From JAOSJT01 sp035362335 (lineage in GTDB: Bacteria > Bacteroidota > Ignavibacteria > SZUA-365): a DNA stretch of 64,000 nucleotides. The first letter of the stretch is position 1; each line of letters begins with the position of its first letter. Under the pieces are notes generated by a model. It saw nothing but the letters and a program-made list of their open reading frames with translations, searched no databases and was not told where the DNA came from. Of the stretch, positions 25,320-35,324 are shown one piece after another. A program made the translations under genes and the position numbers. The stretch spans positions 95,098 to 159,097 of the forward strand of contig DAOSDL010000006.1 of NCBI GenBank assembly GCA_035362335.1, written 5' to 3'.

Positions 25320-25481
25320 TGTTGTGCAACAATCATTTTCTCAGCCAGCTGTGTACCATCATTCCGGGCATGGAATGACATCGCGCTGTGAACGAAGCAC
25401 CTCATCGTGCGGACTATCCGCGACGCGACGATTCGAGTCAATCAATCGCAATTTTACGTTCACCAGCACAAAGGAATTGGT

Positions 25482-28400
25482 ATGAAACGTTGCATCCACA
25501 CTGTGGTTGTGATGCTGTCGTTCCTGGTCTTGCATGGCGCGGCCCTCGGGCAGGCGCAGCAGCCGGGGTACGTCCCACCTGACGCCGCCGCGTTCGGGCT
25601 TGAGGCACACAATCAGCATTTAGCGGTAATTCGCACCTCGTGCAATACCATCGACGAGGCCGTCCAGCTTCGTGATGAACTCGTCCGCAAGGGCGCACTC
25701 GTGTCGATTTTCACATCGCCACAAATCATGATGGCCTGGGTTCCGCCCGAGGCCAAGAGCGGTGTGCAAAGCACGCGGCTTGCGACGGCGCTCGGCACCA
25801 TTGGTGTCGAGTCGGTGTCTTACAACAGCGCCGAGTTCAACACGCAGGTGGCGAACCATACCATGGCCTCGCTGAACGAGGCTGACCAAGCGCTGCTCGA
25901 CTATCTGGATTTCGTCAAGCGTCCCCTCACCGAGGAGGAGCGCGAGCACATCCGCAAGTCAGAGGAGGAAATGGCCGCGCGCGCGCCCTTCATGCCGGCG
26001 CAGGATTGCATGCGCTTCCCCTCCACCGACGAACCCTCGCCGCGCGAATTGCACAGGGGCATTCCCTCCGTCGAGGTGGGCGATCCGCAGATCATGCATG
26101 CTTCGAAGATTCGCGGCTATGTGGTGCATACCAGCTTCTTCGTCGAGAGCAAGAGCGGTACCGGCACGTGGAATTGGGATGGCACGATTTACGACCGCTA
26201 TCGCAACTTCTATGTCGCCGCCATCAACTATTGGGCGGGCTTCACCGCCAAGTACGGCCGTACGCTCACCACATACTGGCGACTGTACTCTCCGTACAAC
26301 TCGAACACGCAGGTGACGGGCGAGCCCACGACGACGGGAGAAAACTCCTTCATCCCCGAAATTGTTAAAAAATTCTACACTCCGAGCAATTCGGACAAAC
26401 CACCCGCATGGAACTGGGCCGACGCCGGCCTGGAGTACTGCTGGTGGTACAATCAGAAAATCCGCGCCGCCTTCGGTTCGGATGATGCGGTGTGCGGTTT
26501 CATCGCCTACAAGCCCTCCGGCAGCGAGGCCATCTGGCCGCACGCCTCGGGTGTGATGTGGGGCGGAACGGAAATCGAGGGCGTGTACTTCGCTATGGAC
26601 ACGCAGTACTGGCAATGCGAACTCGATCCTTTCTCCAAGCCGCGACGCAATGTGATCGCCCACGAACTCGGGCATCTCTGGGGCGCGCCGGACGAGTACC
26701 GCAACGACAACTGTTCGGATTCCTATCGCGGCATTGCGAACATCAACTGCCAGACCACGCGTCCCGCGTATGGACGCCCCGGCTTCAACATGCGCGGCTG
26801 GGATGGCATCATGGTGGAGAACTACACCTACGGCAACTCGCTGGCCACGCCGGTGCATACAGGTGTGATTCCGGTGGGCGAGGCGGTGAAAAACCGTCTG
26901 TTCACCAGCACGCCCTCGGGTGCGCCGCTGACCTTCCGCAACTGCGACGACATCCGCACGCAGAATCTCACCGCGCCGATCGCGGTGCCGTTGGATTTCG
27001 ATTATTGCTACAAACTGGTGGTTCCAGCATCGCGCAACGTCAGCGGCACGATGTACTACTTCGATTATTTCGAAGTGAAACGTGCCAGCGGCGCCACCAC
27101 GAATGTGGATTGGTACGCCAACGAACTGCCCAGCTACGCGGTGACGTCCACCTTCGCCAATCCGGTGACGGATGTGCGCGTGGTGTACACCAACAGCCCG
27201 CCGGACATTTTCACCGTGAACACCACGGTCTCGGCGCATCTCGCTCCGGCGGGATCGAGCGCGAGTCCGAATCCTGGCGTCGCGGTGAAATGGCGGAACA
27301 AGTACAACATGAGCGAGACGGAAACCTACGTCGAGGTGGAAGTCGCCTCGGGCAACTGGCAGCGTTTGCAGGGCGGCACGCATATGGTGCTGGGTCCGTT
27401 CAACGTCCCGATCAATCAGTGGACCGGCGTGATCGTGCATTCCATCCCCGGTGTGAGCGGCACGGGCGCGAACGCGATTCAGTCCAACCGCGAGTACAAG
27501 TTCCGCATCGTGGGCTATTTCAACACCAACCGCGGTACGCCGTCGCAGGTGGTGTCGGTGACGACGCGTCCGGCCACGCCGGCCGATACCGTGTACTGCC
27601 ACGATCCCAACGAACCGAACACCATCAGCAGTCCGAAGGTCCTGACCTCGTCCGGCCCCGGCATGGAGCCGTATCGCGTCAAGGGCGCAACAGTGATCAC
27701 GGGAATGACGGGCGAGTTCTCCTGGTTCATCCCGCAAGGCGATTACTACCGCGTGACGGCGATCAACCTGTCGGGTACCTTCTTCGGCGAGCATCTGCGA
27801 CTGAAGCTGCGCGTGAAGCCGGGATCGAATTTCGTACCGAAATTCCGCGCCCAGCGTGCCGGCAGCGCCACGCATATCAACGGCTACAAATCGGGTGACG
27901 ACTACATTCTCTCGCTCGGCACCGACGGCGAGTATCTGATCAAGGTGGAGCCGGAGATCAGCCAGTCGATCAGCTACGATCTGGTGGATCGCACCGGCGG
28001 ACATTTCGCCTTCGGCGAGTATGAAATCCTCGTCGAGCGCGCAAATTCCTATCCGCCCATCGCGGTGCCGTGCTTCAACTGCGTGAAGTACCACTTCCTC
28101 AAGCCGTTCCCGGGCGAGATCATTCTCGAGCCGCATCCGACGGTGGATCTTTTCCGCGGCGGCGTGGACAAAGCCAAGCCGCTGGCCTTCAAGATGCGCT
28201 ATCAGGTTCCGCCGGGCTTCAGCTTCCTGGGCTTCGGTGGCGATCTCGGCACCCTGCCGGGCAATCCCGTGGACATCAACATCGGTCCGAACACGGCACC
28301 CGGCACGTACAACATTTTCCCGATTCTCGAACCCATCGATCCGAAGAATGCGGAACTCGTGATCATCAATCCGCAGGGACCCGGTGGTCCGCACGACGAG

Positions 28401-30530
28401 CGCAAGAGCGGTCCGGTTGGTTCAACGGTGGTGGCCACCGCCACGGCGCCGACGGGCTACATGTTTGTGGGCTGGGGTGGCGACACCACGACGACCACGA
28501 ATCCGCTGAACGTGACGCTCTGGCGCAGCAAGCGCATCATTGCGTACTTCCGTCCGAAGCCCTGCCAGCCCGAGCCCATGACGGCGTGGCGGCATTCGCT
28601 GGACTTCATCAATTCGCGGCAGACGCAGGTGACGCTGGACTACGCCATGCAGGCGGGCGCGGGTGACGGCCTCGAAGCCGGACAGACCGATCTGCCGCCC
28701 TTCCCGCCGCCCTCGGCCTTCGATATCCGCTTTATCAACATCGCGGGTTCGCAGGGCAGCACCACCGATTGGCGTGCCATCAAACCTTCGCACATCTATC
28801 AAGGTCGCGTGCAAACCGGACCCACGAATCCGGTACGCATGAGCTGGCCCGCTCCGCCCGCATCGCCCAACGCTTCGTTCACTCTGCGCATTCAGGGTGT
28901 AGCGGGCAGCATCGACATGCGGACGACATCCAGCTACACCTTCACCGACGAGGGCACGTACATATTCACCATCGAGGTGAAAGAGCCGAGTTGCCCGAAG
29001 CCGACCAAGGAGAACGACATCGTGGTCACCACCAAGGATGTCGACACGCGCGATTGGCCGTGTATCAAGTTGACGCTCGATTTGCGTGAACGCTCCACCG
29101 GAAAACCCTTCCCGTACTACAATCCCTACTTCCTCAACTTTAACGAGAAGTTGGGCGACGGTTCGGTGAAGCCGATGCGCTTGCGCGAAATGAATCAGCT
29201 CGACTCCGCGCTGATCGTGTGGCTGTGCTTCGACGACTCGCAGCCCGGACGTGACCGCGACATCGACATCGTCAACGACAACGAGGACGAGGATCAGGAC
29301 AACGACACCACCAAGGTGCGCGTCCCGATACCGCTGCCCCCGGGTACGGGCGATCCCGTGCGCTTCTCATGGAAAATCCCGGCTGACTGGCAGATGGTGT
29401 CGCTGCCGCTGGACATGAAGGATCCGAATGTCGGAACGATGTTCGCCGATCCCGGACTGGTGATGTATCAGTTCAACACCACGGCAGGCGCATACGAGCC
29501 GAGTCTGAATCTGGAATTCGGACGCGGCTACTGGGTGAAGAGTGCCGGACTCGAAGGCATTCTCATCGGCCTCAACCGTTACGACTTCGAATGGACGGGA
29601 CTCAACGGCATCGGTCAGCCCTTCGGCTACGGCTGGAACATGATCGGCGCGCTGAGCAAGATTCTTCCCGTGGCAAGCATACAGCAGACCCCGGCCGGCA
29701 GCATGAAGTCCATCTTTGGATGGAATCCCGCCTCCGGCTACGTGGTGCCCACGAACATCGAACCGGGCAAGGGCTACTGGGTGCGTGTCGATCCGGGCGC
29801 GAAACTGCGCATGCAAACCACGCCGTTCACGGGCGGTTCGTCCTCCACCGCGTACAGCAAGGTCGTGGACAAGCTCGACATCGCCGGCATGATCACCGTG
29901 TCGGACGAGCAGGGCAGCCGTTCGCTGTACATCACGGGCACCGCTCTGGAGAGTGCCGAGCGTGACGCGCTCATGCTTCCGCAGCTTCCGCCCGACAATG
30001 TTCTCGATGCGCGTACCGGCGAGCAATCGCTGTACATTCTCGAGGGCACGAACACGCTGCGCGTACGCGCGGCAGGAACGGTGACCATCGCCGTACCGGG
30101 CGACATGCCCCGCGCCTCTCTCGAACTGTGGTCGACGGATGGCACCTTGCTCGCGACCTTCACCGGCCTGGCCGGTGAGCGTCTGACGCTGGACGTGGCG
30201 GGCGAAAAGGAATTGCTGCTCAAGGCTACTGTGCGTCCGATCGCGGGCGAGGATGCGTTGGGCGTCAACTATCCGAATCCCTTCCGCGTGGCGAGCGAAA
30301 CCTGGATTCCGTACACGCTCACGCGCGACACGCAAGTGCGCCTGGCGGTGTACGACGTCCTGGGTCGTGAACTCCGCACGCTCGTCTCCACGCATCAATC
30401 CGCCGGTTCGCGACTCGTGTCGTGGAACGGACGCGACCAGCATGGGGACGCGGTGCCCGCCGGCATGTACATGTACCGTCTGGAAACCGCCGACGGTGTC
30501 GTTTCACGTACGCTTACCATCGTCAAGTAG
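25482..30530 (+). CDS. Exported zinc-metalloprotease-like surface protein with T9SS sorting tail
   Basis: A 1682-residue protein with a signal peptide (MKRCIHTVVVMLSFLVLHGAA, cleavage near GQA). Near residue 390 is the metzincin-like zinc motif HELGHLWGAPDEY. Fibronectin-like modules follow around 600-710, then a bacterial Ig-like/InlB-type repeat near 960-1030 (GPVGSTVVATATAPTGYMFV), the 'LPPxPP-FDIRF' domain near 1045-1150 and a 'WQMVSLPL...GYWVKS' double module near 1300-1450. The last 80 residues are a T9SS type A tail (VNYPNPFRVASETWIPY ... PAGMYMYRLE ... LTIVK). It is probably cell-surface attached or released. AAGGA lies six bases before the ATG. Proteolytic activity is likely but substrates are unknown. 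Confidence 0.8.
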   Translation: MKRCIHTVVVMLSFLVLHGAALGQAQQPGYVPPDAAAFGLEAHNQHLAVIRTSCNTIDEAVQLRDELVRKGALVSIFTSPQIMMAWVPPEAKSGVQSTRLATALGTIGVESVSYNSAEFNTQVANHTMASLNEADQALLDYLDFVKRPLTEEEREHIRKSEEEMAARAPFMPAQDCMRFPSTDEPSPRELHRGIPSVEVGDPQIMHASKIRGYVVHTSFFVESKSGTGTWNWDGTIYDRYRNFYVAAINYWAGFTAKYGRTLTTYWRLYSPYNSNTQVTGEPTTTGENSFIPEIVKKFYTPSNSDKPPAWNWADAGLEYCWWYNQKIRAAFGSDDAVCGFIAYKPSGSEAIWPHASGVMWGGTEIEGVYFAMDTQYWQCELDPFSKPRRNVIAHELGHLWGAPDEYRNDNCSDSYRGIANINCQTTRPAYGRPGFNMRGWDGIMVENYTYGNSLATPVHTGVIPVGEAVKNRLFTSTPSGAPLTFRNCDDIRTQNLTAPIAVPLDFDYCYKLVVPASRNVSGTMYYFDYFEVKRASGATTNVDWYANELPSYAVTSTFANPVTDVRVVYTNSPPDIFTVNTTVSAHLAPAGSSASPNPGVAVKWRNKYNMSETETYVEVEVASGNWQRLQGGTHMVLGPFNVPINQWTGVIVHSIPGVSGTGANAIQSNREYKFRIVGYFNTNRGTPSQVVSVTTRPATPADTVYCHDPNEPNTISSPKVLTSSGPGMEPYRVKGATVITGMTGEFSWFIPQGDYYRVTAINLSGTFFGEHLRLKLRVKPGSNFVPKFRAQRAGSATHINGYKSGDDYILSLGTDGEYLIKVEPEISQSISYDLVDRTGGHFAFGEYEILVERANSYPPIAVPCFNCVKYHFLKPFPGEIILEPHPTVDLFRGGVDKAKPLAFKMRYQVPPGFSFLGFGGDLGTLPGNPVDINIGPNTAPGTYNIFPILEPIDPKNAELVIINPQGPGGPHDERKSGPVGSTVVATATAPTGYMFVGWGGDTTTTTNPLNVTLWRSKRIIAYFRPKPCQPEPMTAWRHSLDFINSRQTQVTLDYAMQAGAGDGLEAGQTDLPPFPPPSAFDIRFINIAGSQGSTTDWRAIKPSHIYQGRVQTGPTNPVRMSWPAPPASPNASFTLRIQGVAGSIDMRTTSSYTFTDEGTYIFTIEVKEPSCPKPTKENDIVVTTKDVDTRDWPCIKLTLDLRERSTGKPFPYYNPYFLNFNEKLGDGSVKPMRLREMNQLDSALIVWLCFDDSQPGRDRDIDIVNDNEDEDQDNDTTKVRVPIPLPPGTGDPVRFSWKIPADWQMVSLPLDMKDPNVGTMFADPGLVMYQFNTTAGAYEPSLNLEFGRGYWVKSAGLEGILIGLNRYDFEWTGLNGIGQPFGYGWNMIGALSKILPVASIQQTPAGSMKSIFGWNPASGYVVPTNIEPGKGYWVRVDPGAKLRMQTTPFTGGSSSTAYSKVVDKLDIAGMITVSDEQGSRSLYITGTALESAERDALMLPQLPPDNVLDARTGEQSLYILEGTNTLRVRAAGTVTIAVPGDMPRASLELWSTDGTLLATFTGLAGERLTLDVAGEKELLLKATVRPIAGEDALGVNYPNPFRVASETWIPYTLTRDTQVRLAVYDVLGRELRTLVSTHQSAGSRLVSWNGRDQHGDAVPAGMYMYRLETADGVVSRTLTIVK

Positions 30531-30543
30531 GAGGACGACCATC

Positions 30544-31638
30544 ATGAAATACACCGTCGCAACAATCATCGCTCTCCTCGCGCTCGCCATTCCGGCGGGC
30601 GCGCAGGAGCTGCGTGGTGTGCAGTTGGAATTCCTCGTGGCGAACAGTGCGGGGCGCGAGCAAACGCTCGTGCTCGGCACCTACGAGGGAGCGAGCAACG
30701 GCCTCGACATGCATCTCGGCGAAGCCGAGCTTCCGCCGGCGCCGCCGCAGGAAATTTTCGATGCCCGCGTTGCGAGCACGCCCGGCGGCTCGCAGCTCGG
30801 TACCGGATCGTTCAAGGATTTCCGCGCGCCTTCGGGCTCCGGGAACACCTTTTCCATGACATACACCATCGCGTATCAGGCGGGACTCAACCAGAACGGC
30901 GTCACGTTGTCCTGGCAGGAGGAATTGCCCGGACGCATCACCAAGTTAACCGTGGACGGCGAGGACATGGCGGGCAAGAGTTCGGTGCAATCGCAGTTCG
31001 CCACCGGACAGTTCACCATTGTGCTGTCCTTCGATCTCTCGCCGCTCGGTTTTCTGGTGAATCCGAATCCCATCAACTTCAACGTGAACAATCGCGATGT
31101 GCCGCCCACACAAACCGTGCGCGTCAGCACGCAGGGCGACACGCGCGCCTCGTGGTCGCTGGAGAGCACTGTGGACTGGATCACCGTGGAGCCCTCCACG
31201 GGTGAAGGTTCGGGCGATGTGCAGGTGAGCGTGAACACGCGGCTCCTGCCCGCCGGTACCTACAATGGACTGCTGAAAGTGCGCAGCCCGTTGTATCCCA
31301 CGCGACTGGACGTGCCGGTGAACATGACCATGGTCGTGGCAGTGGAGCGCGCTCCACTTCCGGGTGAAATGTGGATCGGACAGAATTATCCGAATCCCTT
31401 CAACCCGACCAGCGTTGTGGATCTCGACCTCGGCACACTGCGGGCGGGCGCGGTGCCCAGCCTGACGGTGCAGGATGTACTCGGACGCGACGTGCTCGAC
31501 CTTTCGGGCGACATCGCGCGGGTCGAAGGCCGTCAGAGCATTCACATCGATGCAAGCGCTCTTCCCGGCGGCACCTACACGTACACGCTGCGCTACGGAA
31601 ACACGGTGCGCACGCGCAGCATGATTGTGTTGAAGTAA
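30544..31638 (+). CDS. Exported protein: FDARF domain, BACON-like domain, T9SS tail
   Basis: A 364-residue protein with a clear signal peptide (MKYTVATIIALLALAIPAGA, cleavage before QEL). Residues about 22-165 form the shared 'LPPAPP...FDARV' domain. Residues about 180-270 look like a BACON/all-beta module (SWSLESTVDWITVEPSTGEG), often a carbohydrate- or mucin-binding fold. The end is a T9SS tail (QNYPNPFNPTSVVDL). An AGGAGG sits ten bases upstream of the ATG and only 13 bases separate it from the preceding giant gene, so they are co-transcribed. The binding partner is unknown. Confidence 0.75.
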   Translation: MKYTVATIIALLALAIPAGAQELRGVQLEFLVANSAGREQTLVLGTYEGASNGLDMHLGEAELPPAPPQEIFDARVASTPGGSQLGTGSFKDFRAPSGSGNTFSMTYTIAYQAGLNQNGVTLSWQEELPGRITKLTVDGEDMAGKSSVQSQFATGQFTIVLSFDLSPLGFLVNPNPINFNVNNRDVPPTQTVRVSTQGDTRASWSLESTVDWITVEPSTGEGSGDVQVSVNTRLLPAGTYNGLLKVRSPLYPTRLDVPVNMTMVVAVERAPLPGEMWIGQNYPNPFNPTSVVDLDLGTLRAGAVPSLTVQDVLGRDVLDLSGDIARVEGRQSIHIDASALPGGTYTYTLRYGNTVRTRSMIVLK

Positions 31639-31683
31639 GGTGAGGAACGCGATTCCAATGAGCACAGTCGATTCTACCATCTC

Positions 31684-31710
31684 CGTCGGCCCCGGACTCC
31701 GGGGCCGACG
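31684..31710 (+). promoter_or_regulatory. Perfect 13-bp GC hairpin between surface-protein genes
   Basis: CGTCGGCCCCGGA at 31684-31696 pairs perfectly with TCCGGGGCCGACG at 31698-31710 across a single base. There is no T-run. The position 46 bases after one stop codon and 50 before the next start suggests transcript processing or attenuation rather than simple termination. Confidence 0.55.
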
Positions 31711-31759
31711 GGGAAGTCTCCACGTCAACAGCAATCATGAACCTGCGCGGGATACAGCC

Positions 31760-34510
31760 ATGAACATACTTCGCTTCGCGGTGGTCGCTGTCGCGCTGCT
31801 GTTTCCCGTTGCCCTTTCGGCACAGTACAGCGCCTCGAACAGCTACCTTTCGCTGACGGGCTCCGGCTACGTCAGCGTGCCGAACAGCTCGGCACTGAAT
31901 TACGACCTTCTCACCAACGGACAGATCAGCATCGATGCCTGGGTGCGTCCCACGGCGTCGGGCACGCAGATGACCATCGTCGGCAACGATCTGAACATGG
32001 GATACTGGTTCGGTCTCACGCCGCAGGGCAAGTTGCGGTTCAATCCGAATCCGAATCTGTTCTGGGAAAGCAACGCCAGCATCCCCGGCAACACCTGGAC
32101 GCATGTCGGCGTCAGTTTCAACGCCCAGCAGAACAGTCTCATTTTCTATATCAACGGCGCCGTGGATCGCACCGTGAGTACGCAGCAGACCTATCTCGGC
32201 TTTGCGTACTTCGATTTGCGCATCGGCGCGGATCGCACACCGAACGGCCCGGCCTACTACTGGACGGGCGGTATCGACGAAGTGCGCATCTGGAATTCCG
32301 TCATCAACTTCAGCACGGCGCTGGGGTTGCTGTATCGCATTCCGCACGGCGTGACCGGTGGATTGCACGGCCGTTACCTCAAAGGCGGCTGGCGTCTGAA
32401 TGGCGATGCGCAGTCCGTGGACGGCAATGTGAACGGTTCGGCTGTCGGATCGGTGAGTTATTTGATCGATCCCGATCCGCCGCATTATCCGCGCATAGCG
32501 GTGATTTTCCGGAACAATGCGAATGACAACGATTGGTTGGCCGTTGCGCCCAACAACGCCTTCGCATCCACTGTGCAATACACAGTCGAGTGCTGGGTGT
32601 TTCCGGTCACCGGAGGCAATACGCAGTTCCAGACCTTCGTCGCCATCGGCAACAGTTTGAAAAACACCTGGCAATTCTGGCTCGGTTTGAATAAAACCAA
32701 CGGACGTGTCCGTTTCATGCCCACCGGTGTGTGGAGTCAGGCCACGGAGACCAGCACCACACTGCCGATGAATACCTGGACGCATGTGGCCGCGCGATTT
32801 TCTCCCGGTCCCACCGGGGGATACAGCGCAGTCATCTTCCTGAACGGCGTGGAAGCGGGGCGCAGTTCGTACAGCAGCGCCGGTACGAGTGTTTCGGAAC
32901 CGCTGTTCTTCGGCGCTTCCGACACGCGCGGCGGCAATGGATTCAGTGGCGCGTTGGACGAAGTGCGTCTGTGGAATATCGGCCGCAGTGATGACCAGAT
33001 TGCCGACCACCATCGCATGGAACTCGACGGACCGATGTTCGGTCTCGTGGGTTCGTATCATTTCGACGGCGATGTGTTGGATGAAAGCGGAAACGGCCAC
33101 AACGGCATTCCGCAATTCCCCTCGGCCTCCGTGGCCTATTTCACCGATGCCAGTACCATCCCCTCGCTGGCTTCGCTCGCGTTGGTGACGCCAGTCGGTG
33201 GAGAGCGCTGGGAAATCGGCACGACGCAGCGTATTCGCTGGAGTGCGCAAGGCCTGGTGAATGTGCGTCTGGAACTCTCGCGCGACGGCGGGAGCACCTT
33301 CAACGAAGTGATCACCCCCAGCACACCTGCATCGGCGGGGCAGTTCGACTGGCTGGTGTCCGGTCCGAGCACGCTTACCGCCGTCGTGCGTGTGCGTCCG
33401 CCCTCGACCAATCTCCTGGAGCAATCGAGCGGCAATGTGATCATCGAGGATCCGGTCCCCTTGCTCGACGTGAATCCGCGGCAGCTGGTGTTCAACGCCA
33501 CGGCCAACGGGCCCTTGCCCGCGCCGCAAAAGGTAACCATACGGAACATCGGAGGCGCGCAGCTCAACTGGGATGCCACGCCGATGCAGGGCATCTGGAT
33601 GTCGGTGGATCCCACCTCGGGTGTTCTCAACGATGATTCGCTCACGGTGCGCATGTTGAGCACGCAGCTTCCGGTGGGGCAGTACAGCGACCGCATCACC
33701 ATAGGCGGCAATGCGGTGAACGCCGGCATACAGATCAACGTGATCTACAACATTTCGCCGGCCATTTCCTACGACCTCTCCGGCGCCGTCACCTATCCCA
33801 CCGGCGCGCCTATCGAGGGCGTGTTGATGAAGTTGGAAGGAACGGAAAATCGCACGACGCACACCGATGCGAACGGCAAGTATTCCTTTGTTGGGCTGGG
33901 TCCGGGCGATTACACGGTGATTCCCTTCGATCCGTTGTATGATTTCCAGCCAATATCGAGGATGTTTGCTCCTTTGACCACCTCGCAGACCGGCGTGAAT
34001 TTCTCCGGCATCATCAAGGAAGGTGTGGTGAAAATCCGCTACAAGCAGGGGTGGAATCTGATTTCGCTGCCGCTGGTGCTGCCGGGTGCCACAGTGGCCT
34101 CGCTGTTCCCGCATGCCACGAGTCCGGCCTACGAGTACATACCCGAAGCCGGGTACGTGGAAGCCCCGTTGCTGGAATTCGGCAAGGGGTATTGGCTCAA
34201 GTTCTCGAAGGCGGACAGCATCACGTTGAATCGACCGTTTTCGCCGATCATGCAGGTTTCGCTGCCGGGCTCCTTCGGCGGCTGGGCACTGATCGGCGTG
34301 CCGAGCGGCCCGGTGCATATCGCGGACATTCTGCAGAATCCCGCTGGTTCGTTGCTGGCCGTTTACGGTTACGATCCGGACTCCGGGTATTTCATCCCGC
34401 CGGACGGCGTGTTGCGTCCCGGACACGCGTACTTCGTGAAGGTGAACACCGCCGCGGTGCTCAAGTTGATTTCCGCGGTGTTGAGCAATCCCGTCTGGAG
34501 ACCCTACTGA
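31760..34510 (+). CDS. Exported LamG-type surface protein with doubled GWNLxSLP module
   Basis: A 916-residue protein with a signal peptide (MNILRFAVVAVALLFPVALSA). Two concanavalin-A/LamG-like domains follow (about residues 25-225 and 245-450), each ending with a DEVRIWN/DEVRLWN strand. Next come a module with GERWEIGTTQRIRW, an anchor-D-like Ig module around 575-670, a carboxypeptidase-regulatory-like domain (GAPIEGVLMKLEG, near 690-760) and a C-terminal pair of 'GWNLISLPL...GKGYWLKF' / 'GGWALIGVP...GHAYFVKV' units. It has no NYPNPF tail. LamG domains commonly bind glycans or matrix proteins. The anchoring mechanism is uncertain. The ATG follows GATACAGCC, a weak ribosome site. Confidence 0.75.
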   Translation: MNILRFAVVAVALLFPVALSAQYSASNSYLSLTGSGYVSVPNSSALNYDLLTNGQISIDAWVRPTASGTQMTIVGNDLNMGYWFGLTPQGKLRFNPNPNLFWESNASIPGNTWTHVGVSFNAQQNSLIFYINGAVDRTVSTQQTYLGFAYFDLRIGADRTPNGPAYYWTGGIDEVRIWNSVINFSTALGLLYRIPHGVTGGLHGRYLKGGWRLNGDAQSVDGNVNGSAVGSVSYLIDPDPPHYPRIAVIFRNNANDNDWLAVAPNNAFASTVQYTVECWVFPVTGGNTQFQTFVAIGNSLKNTWQFWLGLNKTNGRVRFMPTGVWSQATETSTTLPMNTWTHVAARFSPGPTGGYSAVIFLNGVEAGRSSYSSAGTSVSEPLFFGASDTRGGNGFSGALDEVRLWNIGRSDDQIADHHRMELDGPMFGLVGSYHFDGDVLDESGNGHNGIPQFPSASVAYFTDASTIPSLASLALVTPVGGERWEIGTTQRIRWSAQGLVNVRLELSRDGGSTFNEVITPSTPASAGQFDWLVSGPSTLTAVVRVRPPSTNLLEQSSGNVIIEDPVPLLDVNPRQLVFNATANGPLPAPQKVTIRNIGGAQLNWDATPMQGIWMSVDPTSGVLNDDSLTVRMLSTQLPVGQYSDRITIGGNAVNAGIQINVIYNISPAISYDLSGAVTYPTGAPIEGVLMKLEGTENRTTHTDANGKYSFVGLGPGDYTVIPFDPLYDFQPISRMFAPLTTSQTGVNFSGIIKEGVVKIRYKQGWNLISLPLVLPGATVASLFPHATSPAYEYIPEAGYVEAPLLEFGKGYWLKFSKADSITLNRPFSPIMQVSLPGSFGGWALIGVPSGPVHIADILQNPAGSLLAVYGYDPDSGYFIPPDGVLRPGHAYFVKVNTAAVLKLISAVLSNPVWRPY

Positions 34511-34548
34511 CCGTTACCCCAACGGACAGTTCGCTCCGAATCATCGCG

Positions 34549-34579
34549 CACCGCCCACGGCCCACCGCCGTGGGCGGTG
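34549..34579 (+). terminator. Strong hairpin after LamG-type gene
   Basis: CACCGCCCACGG at 34549-34560 pairs perfectly over 12 bases with CCGTGGGCGGTG at 34568-34579; the loop has seven bases. No T-run follows, so termination would be Rho-assisted or the hairpin may simply stabilise the transcript end. Confidence 0.6.
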
Positions 34580-34647
34580 TGGCGTTATAGATGGTGGGAG
34601 TGGATTTGACAAAGGGGAAAACCAAAAGGGGAAAACCAAAGGGGGAA

Positions 34648-34687
34648 AACCACAGATTGCACAGATTTCACACAGATTATCACAGAG
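34648..34687. repeat. CACAGATT repeat cluster
   Basis: AACCACAGATTGCACAGATT, then two further CACAGA-type units. It is preceded by the GGGGAAAACC prefix also seen at the copies near 3973 and 18572. Confidence 0.85.
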
Positions 34688-35324
34688 TCGATGGTTTCCG
34701 ACGGACGTTCCGAGACTCTGTTCACCGAACTCTGGCGGCTTATGTACCCTCGCGCCCTTGCGTTACGTGTATTTGCCGGGGTGGAGTGAGAGAAGAGAGG
34801 GGCGGTGTTGACGCACCGCCCCGGGCAAACGAGCGAGAACCTGGTGATCTCCGCAGGCAGTGCCTGCCGTTTGCATGGGAAATATAGATATTGCATGTCT
34901 TGGATTCAACCACACGATGAAGCATCCGGGCGTAAGTCGTTTGATGCATATTGCGCTCGTGCGAGCACCGGAAAACGGTGTCACGAAAAGCGAGTCCTCG
35001 TCGGCACGCAATTTTCACAACAGCCAAACACTGCGCTAACAGTGACGGTGCTAGATTGAGGTACGTTCCCGATGTGAAGGATGCGTGCATCCGAAGTATC
35101 GGGACGTGGTTTTGACGGACCACGACAACAACCTGGTGATCGATGTTTTCTTCAAGGACGGTATCATTGTTCGTTTCCGCAACGGACGCTGAGCTGCGCA
35201 CACGCGCTTGTGCCTCGCATGGGCGCGTGTGTTTGTTTCCTTGCGTCGCTCCCGCCGGGTACGTGGTTCGATGACAGTCGCGCGCTTGAAGCGCGGCACA
35301 ACGATCACAACATCCCGTGAATCC

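Larger units (their letters stand above)
34511..35324. other. Intergenic region with hairpin, CACAGATT cluster and possible short ORF
   Basis: About 810 bases before the TonB receptor. It contains a strong hairpin (34549-34579), a CACAGATT cluster (34648-34687) preceded by three GGGGAAAACC-like units, and a segment GGTGTTGACGCA...AACCTGGTGATCT (34804-34850) that resembles 38211-38252 upstream of the next gene but one. A short + strand frame ending at 35190 (LVIDVFFKDGIIVRFRNGR) lacks an ATG and is not called as a gene. Confidence 0.6.

Noticed and set aside
25959..28394. Long - strand open frame of 811 codons opposite the metalloprotease-like gene
   Set aside because: It is antisense to a gene with a signal peptide, zinc motif and T9SS tail; its composition (many Arg, His) is typical of a shadow frame in GC-rich DNA.
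31400..34426. Long - strand open frame of 1008 codons opposite the LamG-type gene
   Set aside because: Shadow of a well-supported + strand gene; no domain pattern in the antisense translation.
35208..35324. Upstream extension of the TonB receptor start to 35208
   Set aside because: The extension puts 39 Arg-rich residues before a perfect signal peptide that begins at the ATG at 35325.
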